The notes under the pieces are model-generated. The model had not been told where the DNA came from. It searched no databases and worked only from the letters and a program-made list of their open reading frames with translations. Position numbers and translations under genes: made by a program. From Thermococcus sp. SY098 (GTDB taxonomy: Archaea; Methanobacteriota_B; Thermococci; Thermococcales; Thermococcaceae), in contig NZ_CP141821.1 of assembly GCF_035621495.1 (NCBI RefSeq), positions 1,082,760 through 1,146,759 on the forward strand: a DNA stretch of 64,000 nt. The letters are read 5' to 3'. Within the stretch, counting starts at the first letter, position 1. Each line of letters starts with the position of its first letter. Positions 8,293-18,417 of this stretch are shown one piece after another.

Positions 8293-9627
8293 TTAATCTT
8301 TCCATTTCTTTCTATCTTCATTTACTGGAGCAATGACATTCTCATAAAACTCCCTAAGCTTTCTCGTATGCTCCTCAACCCATTCTCCGCTAACCTTCCT
8401 CCTTGCAACCCCCTCTTTCATAGCCTGCTCTGCCACAGCCCTCGCTTCTCTCGGATAGACTTCTGGGTTTAAAGGAGATGGAATTATGTATTCCTCGCTG
8501 AGCTCCTCATCGCTTACAACACTTGCTATTGTCTTTGCCGCCTCAATTATCATCGTGTCAGTTATTGTCTTTGCCCTAACATCCAAAGCTCCTCTAAAAA
8601 TTCCTGGAAAGCCGAGGACGTTGTTAATCTGGTTGGGATAGTCACTCCTCCCAGTTGCAACTATTTTAGCCCCAGCTTTTTTAGCTTCATCAGGAAGAAT
8701 TTCAGGAACCGGATTAGCCAATGGGAACACAATGGCATCATCGTTCATTTTTGCAATCCACTCGGGCTTTATGACCCCCGGACCAGGCTTTGTGAAGGAA
8801 ATTAGAACATCAGCTCCATTTACAGCCTCCTCTGGACCACCTGTGATTCCTTCAGCATTCGTTTTGCTCAAAAGCCAGCCCCTGTAAGGGAACAATTTTT
8901 CCAAATCCATGTCGCTTGTTAAAACAGTTGGCTTACCATCAACGAGCTCAACTACTCTAACATCTCCTGGCTTTACTCCAGCTTTTGTCAGAATCCTCAA
9001 AGTTGCAAAACCTGCAGCGCCGGCACCAAATAAAGCTATTGTAATTTCACCAATCTTCTTTCCAACAATCCTTAGGGCATTCAAAAGTCCAGCTAAGACA
9101 ACAGCCGCTGTTCCCTGCTGGTCGTCGTGAAAGACTGGAATGTCAAGCTCTTCCCTAAGCCGTTCAAGAATGTAAAAGCACTTTGGTGAAGCTATATCCT
9201 CAAGGTTTATGCCCCCAAAAGTCGGTGCTATTGCTTTGACAATTTCGATGAACTTGTCTGGATCCTGCTCGTCAATCATTATTGGAAACGCATCAACGCC
9301 GCCAAAGTGTTTGAAAAGCAGAGCTTTCCCTTCCATGACAGGCAAGCCTGCCAAAGCTCCAATGTTTCCCAAACCCAAAATCCTGCTCCCATCACTCACA
9401 ACTGCTACAAGGTTGCCTTTGCTTGTGTATTCATAAACATCATCTGGATTTTTAGCTATCTCTTTGCAGGGCTCAGCAACTCCAGGTGTATAGGCTAAGC
9501 TCAAATCATGCTTATCTTTGAGAGAAACCTTTGGAATAACCTCAATTTTGCCATTTCCAGGAAAATTATTTTTGTGAAAAGCCAAAGCTTCTTTTTTAAG
9601 TTTTTCTCTTTGCTCATAATCAGCCAT
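8293..9627 (-). CDS. Malic enzyme (NAD(P)-dependent, decarboxylating)
   Basis: About 444 residues, close to the short prokaryotic malic enzyme. It converts malate to pyruvate and CO2. Clear marks are SLAYTPGVAEPC near the N-terminus, NLEDIASPKCF, VFHDDQQGTAAVVLAG, the Rossmann loop ALFGAGAAGFA and ANPVPEI. The ATG at 9627 (MADYEQRE) is chosen because GGAGGG stands six bases before it; the upstream ATG at 9651 lacks a site. Its neighbours are a TctA-like permease and an Ldh2-type malate dehydrogenase, which suggests a C4-acid use module. Archaeal homologues are mostly cytoplasmic and prefer NADP, but the coenzyme cannot be told here. Confidence 0.93.
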   Translation of the reverse strand: MADYEQREKLKKEALAFHKNNFPGNGKIEVIPKVSLKDKHDLSLAYTPGVAEPCKEIAKNPDDVYEYTSKGNLVAVVSDGSRILGLGNIGALAGLPVMEGKALLFKHFGGVDAFPIMIDEQDPDKFIEIVKAIAPTFGGINLEDIASPKCFYILERLREELDIPVFHDDQQGTAAVVLAGLLNALRIVGKKIGEITIALFGAGAAGFATLRILTKAGVKPGDVRVVELVDGKPTVLTSDMDLEKLFPYRGWLLSKTNAEGITGGPEEAVNGADVLISFTKPGPGVIKPEWIAKMNDDAIVFPLANPVPEILPDEAKKAGAKIVATGRSDYPNQINNVLGFPGIFRGALDVRAKTITDTMIIEAAKTIASVVSDEELSEEYIIPSPLNPEVYPREARAVAEQAMKEGVARRKVSGEWVEEHTRKLREFYENVIAPVNEDRKKWKD

Positions 9628-9814
9628 GTTAATCCCTCCAACATGTAACAATGCATTTCTAATCCTTTAATCTTTCCCACTCATTTCTTTGGTTTCACAA
9701 CTTTGCAAAACTGGCTTTACAAAATGTGTTGTTTTATCGGCAATTGCCTATGCATTCAGTTCCAATCAACGTAAAAATTAAATACAAAATAACCCATCTT
9801 TTTAAGGTGATGCC

Positions 9815-10063
9815 ATGGCAGAGGGTCAGCTCTACGAAATCTTCGGGGAAGTCATCTCTTCAAAGCATTTCCTAAAGGCATTCATAATAACTGTAACGGC
9901 AACTTTCCTGATGTACTTTGCTGCTCCGACCATAGTAAAAGCACTTGGCAAGGAAGACCTCTTGAAGGCTTTGAGAGTAACTTTAAGTGCTTTGGGAGCT
10001 TTTGTAGGCTTTATAATCTCCAGCGCAATAATTGAGCCAAAAAGAATAGTGGAGGAGGAGTAA
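9815..10063 (+). CDS. Small two-helix membrane protein beside TctA-like permease
   Basis: Eighty-two residues with two hydrophobic helices (about 22-40 and 52-70). ATG 9815 is preceded by GGTGAT. The stop is separated from the next gene by one base, so the two are surely cotranscribed. By position it could play the part of the small TctB subunit of tripartite tricarboxylate transporters, although it is much shorter than known TctB. Only this positional argument supports the role. Confidence 0.7.
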   Translation: MAEGQLYEIFGEVISSKHFLKAFIITVTATFLMYFAAPTIVKALGKEDLLKALRVTLSALGAFVGFIISSAIIEPKRIVEEE

Positions 10064-10064
10064 A

Positions 10065-11420
10065 ATGGATATTGGCATCTTACTGCTCCAGGCCACATTC
10101 TTAACAGTTCTCTCAGTTCTCATGTACATCATAATTGGAATGATCCCCGGAACTGACGAAACTGCTACCATAGCGCCAATAACTTTGGCCCTTCTTGCGG
10201 CGGGTTTTGATCCGTTATTGGTTTTAGCCTGGTTCATGGGAACGATAGTTGCATTTAAAGCTGCAGATGCCGTTCCTACAGCCTTAGCGGCAATACCAGG
10301 TGGAGTTATGGCGGTCCCTCAGGTTCCAGATGCATTAGTTGCAAGGAAATACGGTTATTCTGAGATAATCTTGAGAAAAGGTATAACAGCAAGCGTGATT
10401 GGAACAGTTGTTGCTATAGCAATTGCCTTGCCTCTCTCATTCTACTTAACACCGTTGGGAGATCTGCTCAAAACACAGATGGGACCCCTAAACTGGCCAG
10501 GATGGGTTTACATAATAGTTGCTGGAATAATTGTGCTTGCCGTAATGTCAAAAGCAAAAATCTTGGCATTACTTGCAATATTTCCATTTGCAATGCTTGT
10601 TCAAGGAATTAGAGCAGTTTATGGAAAACCAGTCTTCATAAGCATTTTCTTGGCAATCACAATTGGTCCAATACTCTATGAGCTCCTCACACTGATTTCT
10701 CCACACAATCACCACTTAAAGCGCGATAGCTATGCAAGAATAAAGCTTGTAAAAACCGGCAAAATAACCCTAAACCCACTCCATCATTTGGACAAGCTTG
10801 AAGTTACATTATCCTCAATTTTTGCTGGAATAAGCAGCATCCTCTCAGCCTTCATGAGTCCGGTTGGATTAACAATCCTCTTTGGAGACCTCATAAAAGA
10901 GGCAGAAAAAGACGAGCTTAAAGGGTCTTTAAGGGCATATGCAGTTAGAGATGCAATAAAGAACGCCACTTACATAGGAGGAACACTCATTCCGCTGATA
11001 GCAATTGGAGTTCCAACTGGACCAATGTCCGCTGGTCCAGCGGCGCCGTTCTTTGCAAAGCTCGATGCCTTCAATGGACTGAGTCCAAGGGACGTGCTCC
11101 TGCAGAGGTATTCAACCCCCACAATAATGCTGGTAATAGCATACGTCACACTATTGGCAGCACTGCTAACTTATGTAATCTTGGTAAAGTATTCGAAGCC
11201 ACTAACCCGCTTTGTATTCAAAAAGATACCAGCTGAGGCTTTATACAGCACATTTTTAGCAATAGTCTTAGTTCTGTCATACATGGAGGCTGGAATTGCT
11301 GGAATCTTTGGTTCAATACTTGTGGGGTTAATTTCAGCAACCTTTGCAAGGAACGGTGTTTCAATAGGTGTTTTATTCATGGTTCTGGTTGCGGCTCCAT
11401 ATTTGGTAGCTTTGCTCTGA
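10065..11420 (+). CDS. TctA-family permease (tripartite tricarboxylate transporter-like)
   Basis: A 451-residue membrane protein with about ten hydrophobic segments. The N-terminal GMIPGTDETATIAPITLAL and the central GVPTGPMSAGPAAPFF resemble the two PG-rich hairpins of TctA permeases, which move C4/C6 carboxylates. A GGAGGAGGAG site precedes the ATG. No periplasmic TctC-type binding protein is encoded nearby, so it may act as a stand-alone permease with the 82-residue protein. Neighbouring malic enzyme and malate/lactate dehydrogenase point to malate or another C4 acid. The substrate is inference. Its stop codon directly abuts the stop of the convergent dehydrogenase. Confidence 0.78.
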   Translation: MDIGILLLQATFLTVLSVLMYIIIGMIPGTDETATIAPITLALLAAGFDPLLVLAWFMGTIVAFKAADAVPTALAAIPGGVMAVPQVPDALVARKYGYSEIILRKGITASVIGTVVAIAIALPLSFYLTPLGDLLKTQMGPLNWPGWVYIIVAGIIVLAVMSKAKILALLAIFPFAMLVQGIRAVYGKPVFISIFLAITIGPILYELLTLISPHNHHLKRDSYARIKLVKTGKITLNPLHHLDKLEVTLSSIFAGISSILSAFMSPVGLTILFGDLIKEAEKDELKGSLRAYAVRDAIKNATYIGGTLIPLIAIGVPTGPMSAGPAAPFFAKLDAFNGLSPRDVLLQRYSTPTIMLVIAYVTLLAALLTYVILVKYSKPLTRFVFKKIPAEALYSTFLAIVLVLSYMEAGIAGIFGSILVGLISATFARNGVSIGVLFMVLVAAPYLVALL

Positions 11421-12515
11421 TTAACCTTTTACCTTTAATTTTTCCACTCCCACCATTTCAGCTATTTGATCGAGCTCTTCCAAAACTTTCTTGTAAATTG
11501 GAATGCCAATCTTTAATCTTGTTTGCATCGTAAGAAAACCCTTCTCACCATGAATCCAAATCCTATCAAAATCCTTATGCCTCCTTGAACTCTTCAACTC
11601 TTCAATCATCCTGCTCATCTTCTCCTTAAACTCCTCAAGCGGAACAAAAGCTTCAATGTTAATCGCCATGAAAAAGTGATCAACCTCACTGTGCTTTTCA
11701 CTCGTATTCTTCACATGCTTACTCCAAGTTCCACCACTCAGAATTCCGGCCAAAATGTCAACCATTACGCTAAGCCCATAACCCTTATGCCCACCAAAAA
11801 GCTCTCCAAAGCCCCCCAAAGGCAGCAAAGCACCACCATTGAAAACCTTCTCAACATCTGTGGTTATATTGCCTTCACTGTCAACCGCCCAGCCTTCTGG
11901 AATCGGCTTTCCCTTTCTGCGATAAACCTCAAGCTTCCCAATTGGAACAACACTCGTAGCCATATCAAGCAAAAACGGCTTATCCTTGGTTGGAGCAGCC
12001 AAAGCAATTGGATTCGTTCCCAAGAACCTCTCCACCCCACCAGTTGGTGCAACCAACGGACGAGAATTCGTCATGCTGATACCAATCATCCCCTTCTCAG
12101 CAGCCATCAAAGCATAATACCCGGCTATGCCGTAATGGTTGCTGTTTCTCACCGCCACAACTCCAATGCCGCTTTCTTTAGCCTTCTTGATTGCTAACTT
12201 CATTGCCTTGTAACCAACAACCTGCCCCAACCCTTCGTCTCCATCAATCAACGCATAAGAAACTCCTTCCCTGACAATTCTAATGTCCGGCTTCAAATTT
12301 ATTCCTCCGCTGAGAATTCCATCAACGTATCTTTTCAGCCTCTGAACGCCGTGACTTTCAATCCCCCTCAAATCAGCCATGATCAAATTATCAGCGACTA
12401 TTTCCGCACCTTCTTTAGATACTCCAAGCTTCATGAGAACCTTCACGACAAACGAAAAAAGCTCATCCCTGGAAACCCTAACATAATTTTCATCGATATA
12501 ACCCTTCTCAAACAT
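11421..12515 (-). CDS. mdh: Malate/L-lactate dehydrogenase, Ldh2 family
   Basis: A 364-residue NAD(P)-dependent oxidoreductase of the Ldh2/MDG family, structurally unrelated to classical MDH. Family marks are MADLRGIESHGVQRL near the N-terminus, VRNSNHYGIAGYYAL with the catalytic histidine, LVAPTGGVERFLGTNPIA and FGGHKGYGLSVMVD. The family oxidises malate, lactate or related 2-hydroxyacids. ATG 12515 follows GGTGAT. It ends back to back with the TctA-like gene with no bases between, and shares the neighbourhood with malic enzyme. Substrate specificity (malate, lactate, sulfolactate) cannot be read from the sequence. Confidence 0.9.
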   Translation of the reverse strand: MFEKGYIDENYVRVSRDELFSFVVKVLMKLGVSKEGAEIVADNLIMADLRGIESHGVQRLKRYVDGILSGGINLKPDIRIVREGVSYALIDGDEGLGQVVGYKAMKLAIKKAKESGIGVVAVRNSNHYGIAGYYALMAAEKGMIGISMTNSRPLVAPTGGVERFLGTNPIALAAPTKDKPFLLDMATSVVPIGKLEVYRRKGKPIPEGWAVDSEGNITTDVEKVFNGGALLPLGGFGELFGGHKGYGLSVMVDILAGILSGGTWSKHVKNTSEKHSEVDHFFMAINIEAFVPLEEFKEKMSRMIEELKSSRRHKDFDRIWIHGEKGFLTMQTRLKIGIPIYKKVLEELDQIAEMVGVEKLKVKG

Positions 12516-12570
12516 AACATCACCGAAAAATTTTAGGCTTTGTGAGTTAAACGCTTTGTGCTAATCAAAG

Positions 12571-12580
12571 TTTATAAAAG
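12571..12580 (+). promoter_or_regulatory. TATA box for the ThiP-like permease gene
   Basis: TTTATAAAAG, preceded by TCAAAG as a BRE-like element. The centre lies about 26 bases before ATG 12601, so the transcript is probably leaderless. Confidence 0.6.
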
Positions 12581-12600
12581 AACAAAACTAAGTTTTGAGC

Positions 12601-14223
12601 ATGAAAACAAAGCTCATCCTGATACTCCCCATAACATTCCTAATCCTCTTTTTCTATCTTCCCCTCATCAGCATAATCCATGAAGGACTCTGGGACAATG
12701 GATTTACGCTCAAGTACCTCAAAACTGTTCTCTCAAACAGCTATCACCGAGGAATAATCCTTTTTACCATTAAGCAGGCTTTAGCCTCAACTTTGCTCAC
12801 CTTAGCTTTAGGTCTGCCTGGAGCTTACATCTTTGCAAAATATGACTTTCCAGGAAAGAGCTTTGTGAAGGCAATTCTCACTGTCCCATTCGTGATGCCG
12901 AGCATAATGGTCGCCCTTGGTTTCATCCTACTCTTTGGAAAGCAGGGCTTCTTTACACAGCTCATTGGACGGGATTTGGGAATCCTCTACTCCTGGAAAG
13001 CCATTTTGATAGCTCACGCTTTTTACAACTTTCCCATTGTAGTTCGAATGGTCTCCTCCCTTTGGCAACGCATAAACCCCCACTATGAGGAAGTTGCAAT
13101 GAGCCTTGGAGCCAAGGGATTCACGCTTTTTAGAAAAGTTACTTTGCCGATGCTTTTGCCCGGAATCTTTGCGTCATCAATGCTTACCTTCATCTTCTGC
13201 TTCCTTAGCTTTTCAATTCCGCTGATTTTAGGAGGCTACAAGTACGCCACAATTGAAGTCGATATCTTTACTTCAATCATGACCCTGCTGGATTTCAAAG
13301 TTGGCTCTGCTTTAGCTATAATCCAAATCGCCCTAAGCTTTGCATTCATGTACGTCTACATCAAAAGCCTTGACATGTATGCAAAAGCTGAGGAGCAGAG
13401 AATTTTTAGACAACCTCAAAAGCTGACGTTGGGAGAGCTGGCGAGCTTAAAAGGTTTATTAATTGGAATTTACTCCTTGATTGTCTTTATTTTCATAATC
13501 TCCCCCCTCTTGGCAGTCCTCTATGACTCCCTGATTTTCCAGGGAAAATTCAGCCTTGAATGGTATAGGAGGGTATTCAGTGCAAAATACAACCCAATCT
13601 TTGGAGCTAACACTTTAATTGCAATCAAAAACTCACTCCTTTTCGGATTTTCAGCTGTTCTGCTCTCAACAACAATCGCTTTAATCATAGCCTATGCCTT
13701 ACATAGATGGCAGTTTAAAGGCAAAAACATCTTTGAAGCTTTGGTAATGCTCCCCCTTGGTTCCTCAGCAATAACCCTTGGTTTGGGCTACATAAGAACC
13801 TTCCACAAGCCGCCGCTTGAGCTTCTTGGCACTTGGTACATCATAGTCTTTGCACACACAATCATAGCTTATCCCTTCGTTTTAAGAGCAGTCTCAGCCG
13901 TATTGAGAAAAATAAAGCCAAACCTAAAAGAGGCTGCATTGAGCTTAGGAGCAAAAGAGTGGCAGGCTTTTCTTAAGGTTGAATTGCCTCTATCTCTGGG
14001 GGGAATAATCATTGGAGCCATCTTTGCCTTTGCAATAAGCATAGCGGAGCTTGGTGCCACTTACATGCTTTATCAACCTGAATACACGACAATAACCATA
14101 GCAGTCTATAGATTTTTGAGTGCAAGACAGTGGGGAAGTGCCTCAGCTTTATCCGTCATTTTGATGATTGTCTCAGCAGTGAGCTTTATGATAATTGAGA
14201 AGATTGGTGAGGAGATATGGTGA
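12601..14223 (+). CDS. ABC transporter permease with two fused halves (ThiP/FbpB type)
   Basis: About 540 residues made of two homologous six-helix permease halves. Each half carries an EAA loop: [21 protein letters not shown] in the first half and [20 protein letters not shown] in the second. This fused layout is typical of thiamine (ThiP) and ferric iron (FbpB) importers. ATG 12601 fits a leaderless start 26 bases after the TATA box; a TTG six bases upstream is less likely. It overlaps the ATPase gene by seven bases. No binding-protein gene is seen, so substrate is unknown. Confidence 0.85.
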   Translation: MKTKLILILPITFLILFFYLPLISIIHEGLWDNGFTLKYLKTVLSNSYHRGIILFTIKQALASTLLTLALGLPGAYIFAKYDFPGKSFVKAILTVPFVMPSIMVALGFILLFGKQGFFTQLIGRDLGILYSWKAILIAHAFYNFPIVVRMVSSLWQRINPHYEEVAMSLGAKGFTLFRKVTLPMLLPGIFASSMLTFIFCFLSFSIPLILGGYKYATIEVDIFTSIMTLLDFKVGSALAIIQIALSFAFMYVYIKSLDMYAKAEEQRIFRQPQKLTLGELASLKGLLIGIYSLIVFIFIISPLLAVLYDSLIFQGKFSLEWYRRVFSAKYNPIFGANTLIAIKNSLLFGFSAVLLSTTIALIIAYALHRWQFKGKNIFEALVMLPLGSSAITLGLGYIRTFHKPPLELLGTWYIIVFAHTIIAYPFVLRAVSAVLRKIKPNLKEAALSLGAKEWQAFLKVELPLSLGGIIIGAIFAFAISIAELGATYMLYQPEYTTITIAVYRFLSARQWGSASALSVILMIVSAVSFMIIEKIGEEIW

Positions 14224-15218
14224 GCGTTGAGCTTAGAGGAATCCTCAAGATACTTGGGGATTTCAAGCTTGAAATAGAAAGCTTAAAAGCTAAGGATGGA
14301 GAATTCCTGACGCTTCTCGGCCCTTCAGGCTGTGGAAAGACAACGACCCTTAGAATAATAGCCGGTTTTGAAAAGCCAGATAAGGGGAAAGTCCTATTTA
14401 ACGGCAGAATCATGAATGAAATCCCACCATATGAGCGGAACATTGGAATAGTTTTCCAGGACTATGCCCTCTTCCCGCACATGACTGTTTTTAAGAACAT
14501 TGCTTTTGGTTTAGAGCTTAGAAAGCTCCCAAGAGAAGAAATAGAAAAAAAAGTTCGGCAAGCTTTAAAGCTGGTCGGCTTGGAAGGACTTGAAAACCGT
14601 TATTCAGAGCAGCTCAGCGGAGGACAGCAGCAGCGTGTAGCTTTGGCGAGAGCTTTGGTAATTGAGCCGGAAGTTCTGCTTTTGGATGAGCCATTGAGCA
14701 ATCTTGATGCAAAGATTAGGGAGCGTTTAAGAGGGGAGATAAAGCGCATTCAAAAGGAGCTGGGCATAACAACGATCTACGTTACTCATGATCAGGAGGA
14801 GGCGATGGCAATAAGCGACAGAATCGCAGTGATGAACAATGGAAGAATTGAGCAAGTAGGAAATCCCCTGGAGCTCTATTACCACCCAAAAACAGAGTTC
14901 GTTGCTAAGTTTTTGGGACTGTCAAACATCCTTGAGCTTGAAGCTGAAAATGGAAAAGCTTGTCTTGGAAAGCTGTGCTTCAACGTTGGCAAAGAGGGGA
15001 AAGTTAGGATATTCTTCAGACCTGAGAATGTTTACATAACCGAGGGGGACTTCGCTGAGATACTGGGGTATGAGCTCCTTCCTGGAAGGATTAGGCTGAG
15101 GCTTTCCATTGAAGGGAAAGAGATAATAGCCGAGCGCTTTTTAGATGAGCTGCCATTTAGAGTTGAAAATATTCCAAAAAGGGTCGGTGTGCGAGTAAAA
15201 TCGTTTGTTCTTCTTTAA
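14217..15218 (+). CDS. ABC transporter ATPase (ThiQ/FbpC/PotA type)
   Basis: A 333-residue ATPase that powers the preceding permease. Walker A GPSGCGKT is at 35-42, the signature LSGGQQQR at 133-140, Walker B LLLDEP near 155 and the switch His at 191. A TOBE-like C-terminal domain (residues about 240-330) follows. The start overlaps the end of the permease gene and is preceded by GGTGAGG. It is the only ATPase gene in this part of the window, but there is no evidence that it also serves the distant glucose-type importer. Confidence 0.93.
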   Translation: MVSVELRGILKILGDFKLEIESLKAKDGEFLTLLGPSGCGKTTTLRIIAGFEKPDKGKVLFNGRIMNEIPPYERNIGIVFQDYALFPHMTVFKNIAFGLELRKLPREEIEKKVRQALKLVGLEGLENRYSEQLSGGQQQRVALARALVIEPEVLLLDEPLSNLDAKIRERLRGEIKRIQKELGITTIYVTHDQEEAMAISDRIAVMNNGRIEQVGNPLELYYHPKTEFVAKFLGLSNILELEAENGKACLGKLCFNVGKEGKVRIFFRPENVYITEGDFAEILGYELLPGRIRLRLSIEGKEIIAERFLDELPFRVENIPKRVGVRVKSFVLL

Positions 15219-15355
15219 TTTTGCAAATTTTATAGTATTAAACTCTTGGTACATTATTCCCCCGCTTCATTGTTTAACATTTTTTGTTGAAAAACTTTAA
15301 ATATTTTGCCGATTTTTAACAAATTGATGCAAATAAATAGCTCAAGGTGATTTAG

Positions 15356-16720
15356 ATGGATGCCGTTAGGGATGTAGATATTGGAGTGAAGAGAAACAAG
15401 AACTGGTTTGAGGAGTACTTTGACTTCGCTTACCACAACACTGACTTGAGAACGGAGATTTTAGCCGGGATAACAACCTTCATGACAATGGCATACATCC
15501 TTTTCGTTAACCCAGCAATTTTAAGCGATGCCATTGGTAAAGATGCAATTCCTTCACTGGTCACAGCAACAGCCCTATCAGCTGGTCTGGCAACCATCTT
15601 CATGGGGCTGTATGCAAAGAAGCCATTTGCATTGGCTCCTGGAATGGGGCTCAATGCTTACTTCACCTATGGTGTTGTCCTCGGAATGGGCTACTCATGG
15701 CAAGTGGCTTTGGCTGCCGTTTTTGTAGAGGGGTTAATATTCATCGCACTGACCCTTACAAAAGTGAGAAGCGCTATTATACACGCAATTCCACTTTCAC
15801 AGAAATACGCAATTGGTGCTGGAATTGGTCTGTTTCTGACAATCATCGGAATGCAGGAGGCTGGTTTTGTAGTTGACAGTCCCGCTACGTTGATAACTTT
15901 CGGTGCCCAGAACGTTGCAAAGCCAGAATTCTGGTTGGCCATATTCGGCCTGTTCTTTGCAGCAATCCTTATCTCAAGAGGCATTAAGGGAGCTTTGCTA
16001 ATTTCAATCCTCACAACAACGGTAATCGGAATCGCTTTTGGAATCACACCAGCTCCCGATAGGCTCTTTGCAATGCCAACGCTAAGCCACACGTTCCTCC
16101 AGATGGACTTAAGGGGCCTCCTGAGTGTTGGAGCCATTGGGGTTGTCTTCGCATTCTTCATGGTGGATTTCTTCGACACGTTGGGCACGATTACCGGATT
16201 AAGCGCGAAAGCTGGCTTCCTGACAAAGGATGGAAAAGTCCCAGATGCTGAGAAGGTTTTGCTAACGGATGCAATAGGAACAACAGTTGGTGCCGTCTTG
16301 GGAACCTCAACAGTCACAACATACATTGAGAGCGCTGCAGGTATAGAAGAGGGCGGAAGAACAGGAATGACGGCATTAGTCACTGGAGCACTGTTCTTAG
16401 TTATTGGTCTTTTCATTTCACCAATTGCCGGAGTTATCCCAGCCTATGCAACCGCTCCTGCATTGATTATAGTTGGCTACTACATGCTGAGCGCCATCAG
16501 AGGAGTTAACTTCAGCGATCCAACAGAAGCTATTCCAGCATTCTTAGTTCTCGTTACAATCCCATTCACATACTCAATAGCTGATGGAATAGGCATGGGA
16601 TTCATAAGCTATGCAGTTGTAAAAACATTAAGCGGGAGATACAAGGAAGTGCACCCACTGCTGTACATCTTAGCTGGCATATTCGTCTTATACTTCCTCT
16701 ACCTTGGAGGCGTCCTTTGA
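15356..16720 (+). CDS. Purine permease, AzgA-like (NCS2/AzgA family)
   Basis: A 454-residue polytopic membrane protein. The family signature TEILAGITTFMTMAYILFVNP and the conserved APGMGLNAYF place it with AzgA-type adenine/guanine/hypoxanthine permeases rather than the UraA/PbuX branch. VDFFDTLGT around the middle is also typical. A TATA-like ACTTTAAATA (15294-15303) and GGTGA just before ATG 15356 mark the start. The last 33 bases overlap the 3' end of the convergent DtxR-type gene. Confidence 0.9.
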   Translation: MDAVRDVDIGVKRNKNWFEEYFDFAYHNTDLRTEILAGITTFMTMAYILFVNPAILSDAIGKDAIPSLVTATALSAGLATIFMGLYAKKPFALAPGMGLNAYFTYGVVLGMGYSWQVALAAVFVEGLIFIALTLTKVRSAIIHAIPLSQKYAIGAGIGLFLTIIGMQEAGFVVDSPATLITFGAQNVAKPEFWLAIFGLFFAAILISRGIKGALLISILTTTVIGIAFGITPAPDRLFAMPTLSHTFLQMDLRGLLSVGAIGVVFAFFMVDFFDTLGTITGLSAKAGFLTKDGKVPDAEKVLLTDAIGTTVGAVLGTSTVTTYIESAAGIEEGGRTGMTALVTGALFLVIGLFISPIAGVIPAYATAPALIIVGYYMLSAIRGVNFSDPTEAIPAFLVLVTIPFTYSIADGIGMGFISYAVVKTLSGRYKEVHPLLYILAGIFVLYFLYLGGVL

Positions 16721-17152
16721 TTTCTTTTCTTCCTTCTCTATATGCTCCTTTATGAACTGCTTGATTACATAAGGACACTGCTCCTGAATGTACTTCGCAA
16801 ATTCTCTGATTCTCTCTGCTGTAATCTCGTGGACATAGTGTTCAAATTGACAGGCATCTTCTTCAGCTATCTCTGGAGGAATGCCGAGGATGTTTATAAA
16901 GAACTCCGTCAACAGTAAGTGCTTAGAATAAGTCTTTTCTGCAATCTCTCTTCCTTTTTCAGTTAGCAAAATCCTATCATACTTCTCATACTCCACCAAG
17001 CCTTTCTCACTGAGCTTTTTAAGGGCATCGACAACGCTTGGAGGCCTTACCCTAAGCTTTTTGGCAATATCCTTGATCCTAATTATGCCTTTTCTCTTAT
17101 ATAAGAGGTACATCGCTTCAAGATATTCTTCTTCTCTTTTACTTATTTCCAT
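16688..17152 (-). CDS. DtxR/MntR-family metal-dependent regulator
   Basis: A 154-residue protein with an N-terminal winged helix (KREEEYLEAMYLLY, then KIRVRPPSVVDALKKL-like recognition helix) and the dimerisation/metal region KHLLLTEFFINILG...CQFEHYVHE. The EE pair near residue 7-8, the His of KHLL and the FEH motif match metal ligands of MntR/IdeR proteins. It probably senses Mn or Fe. The C-terminal tail is charged. AGGTGGG precedes ATG 17152. The gene is divergent from the next operon and may regulate it or itself; no operator was identified. Confidence 0.9.
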   Translation of the reverse strand: MEISKREEEYLEAMYLLYKRKGIIRIKDIAKKLRVRPPSVVDALKKLSEKGLVEYEKYDRILLTEKGREIAEKTYSKHLLLTEFFINILGIPPEIAEEDACQFEHYVHEITAERIREFAKYIQEQCPYVIKQFIKEHIEKEEKKSKDASKVEEV

Positions 17153-17250
17153 TCAACCCACCTAAAGTTAGAGTCCCCTAAAGAATTTAAGTGCTTTTTG
17201 GTATCACAGATATTAAAAACTCCAAAGCGGAACTCCAAATGGTGGTGCGT

Positions 17251-17841
17251 ATGAAGATTTATGAACCATTGATGCTGGCAATGCCCTTGGCAAAATGGAT
17301 GAGCAAGTTTATAATCGAAAACAAAAAGCTCCCCACAGGAGATGACGTTAGGAAGTTCCTGAAAGAAAACAAGCTTGAAGAAATCTGCTTAGATGAAGGA
17401 TTAGTTCTCCATAGGGGAAAATTCGTTTTATCATTAACCTTTCCAGCAAGAGAACATGTTATCATTGATATAATCTCATCAAGTGGAGAGCTGAGCGATG
17501 CTCTTGAAGTGATAGCCTATCATGACAGAAAGCTTGAAGCTTACGTTATCGAAATCATCCCGGCAAATGAACTCGAATTTGAGGGCAACATCGGGCTTGA
17601 ACCAGTAATTATCGATGACAAGGGCTTTGAGCTGAAAAGCTACCCAGTTCTTGGATATTTTGAGGAAGAAAAAGATGGAGTGTTTCTGGTTATTGACAGT
17701 GAAACGTATCAAAGATGGGAGGAGAGCGGAAAGCTTGGCATCTGCCCAATATGCGGTGCTGAAGGATTGGCCTGGAGAAAAAATGAAGCCTACTGCGATT
17801 CCTGTGGGTTTGGAATTAAAGTTAAGGAGGAGGAGCAATGA
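17251..17841 (+). CDS. Unknown protein with C-terminal zinc ribbon
   Basis: About 196 residues. The C-terminus has CPICGAEG...CDSCGFGI, a four-cysteine zinc ribbon. The N-terminal ~150 residues are not recognised. ATG 17251 (MKIYEPLMLAM) follows GGTGGTG; the open frame extends upstream to 17191, but those residues look unlike the rest. It overlaps the class II aldolase gene (ATGA), so the two are coupled. Confidence 0.72.
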   Translation: MKIYEPLMLAMPLAKWMSKFIIENKKLPTGDDVRKFLKENKLEEICLDEGLVLHRGKFVLSLTFPAREHVIIDIISSSGELSDALEVIAYHDRKLEAYVIEIIPANELEFEGNIGLEPVIIDDKGFELKSYPVLGYFEEEKDGVFLVIDSETYQRWEESGKLGICPICGAEGLAWRKNEAYCDSCGFGIKVKEEEQ

Positions 17842-18401
17842 GCCAGCTCATAAAGTCTATTCTCGTCAAGTATTCGCACTTAGCTCATGAGAGAGGATTA
17901 ACTGCTGCATTTGGCGGAAATCTGAGCATTCTTTTTAACGGAAAGATATTCATAAAAGCCACAGGAGCTGTTATGGATACCATGACGGAGCAACAGGTGG
18001 CAGTCATTGACCTGAATGGGAAGCAAATCTCAGCTGTTAAGCCCTCATCAGAATGGAGACTCCACTTGTTCATTTACCAAGAAAGAGAAGACATAAGGGC
18101 AATAGCCCATCTTCACCCCCCATACTCCATTGTTGCCTCAACCATTTTAAGGAGAGAACTTCCGATAATAACTCCAGAAGCAGAAATCTACCTCAAGAAA
18201 ATCCCAATTGCAGAGTTTAAGCCAGCAGGAAGTGAAGAACTCGCAAGAGAGATTGCAAAATACATTAAAAAGCATGATGCAGTTTTAATGGAGAGACACG
18301 GAATTGTCACAGTGGGAAAAAGCTTGAGAGAAGCGTTCTACAAAGCAGAGCTTGTCGAGGAAAGTGCAAAGCTTTGGTATTTAATAGAGGGCAAAAGGTG
18401 A
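17838..18401 (+). CDS. Class II aldolase/adducin family protein (fuculose-phosphate aldolase-like)
   Basis: A 187-residue zinc aldolase. The metal ligands AHLHPP (His91, His93) and ERHG (His154), and the catalytic Glu72 in PSSEWRLH, are all in place. Family members split L-fuculose 1-phosphate or related sugar phosphates into DHAP and an aldehyde; some are methylthioribulose-phosphate dehydratases. The substrate is not certain. AGGAGGAGG precedes the start, which overlaps the zinc-ribbon gene by four bases. Confidence 0.87.
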   Translation: MSQLIKSILVKYSHLAHERGLTAAFGGNLSILFNGKIFIKATGAVMDTMTEQQVAVIDLNGKQISAVKPSSEWRLHLFIYQEREDIRAIAHLHPPYSIVASTILRRELPIITPEAEIYLKKIPIAEFKPAGSEELAREIAKYIKKHDAVLMERHGIVTVGKSLREAFYKAELVEESAKLWYLIEGKR

Positions 18402-18417
18402 GCGTAAAAAACAAAAT

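Noticed and set aside
15691-16416. 241-codon frame on the minus strand inside the purine permease
   Set aside because: Pure antisense shadow of a hydrophobic gene; no ribosome site or family match.
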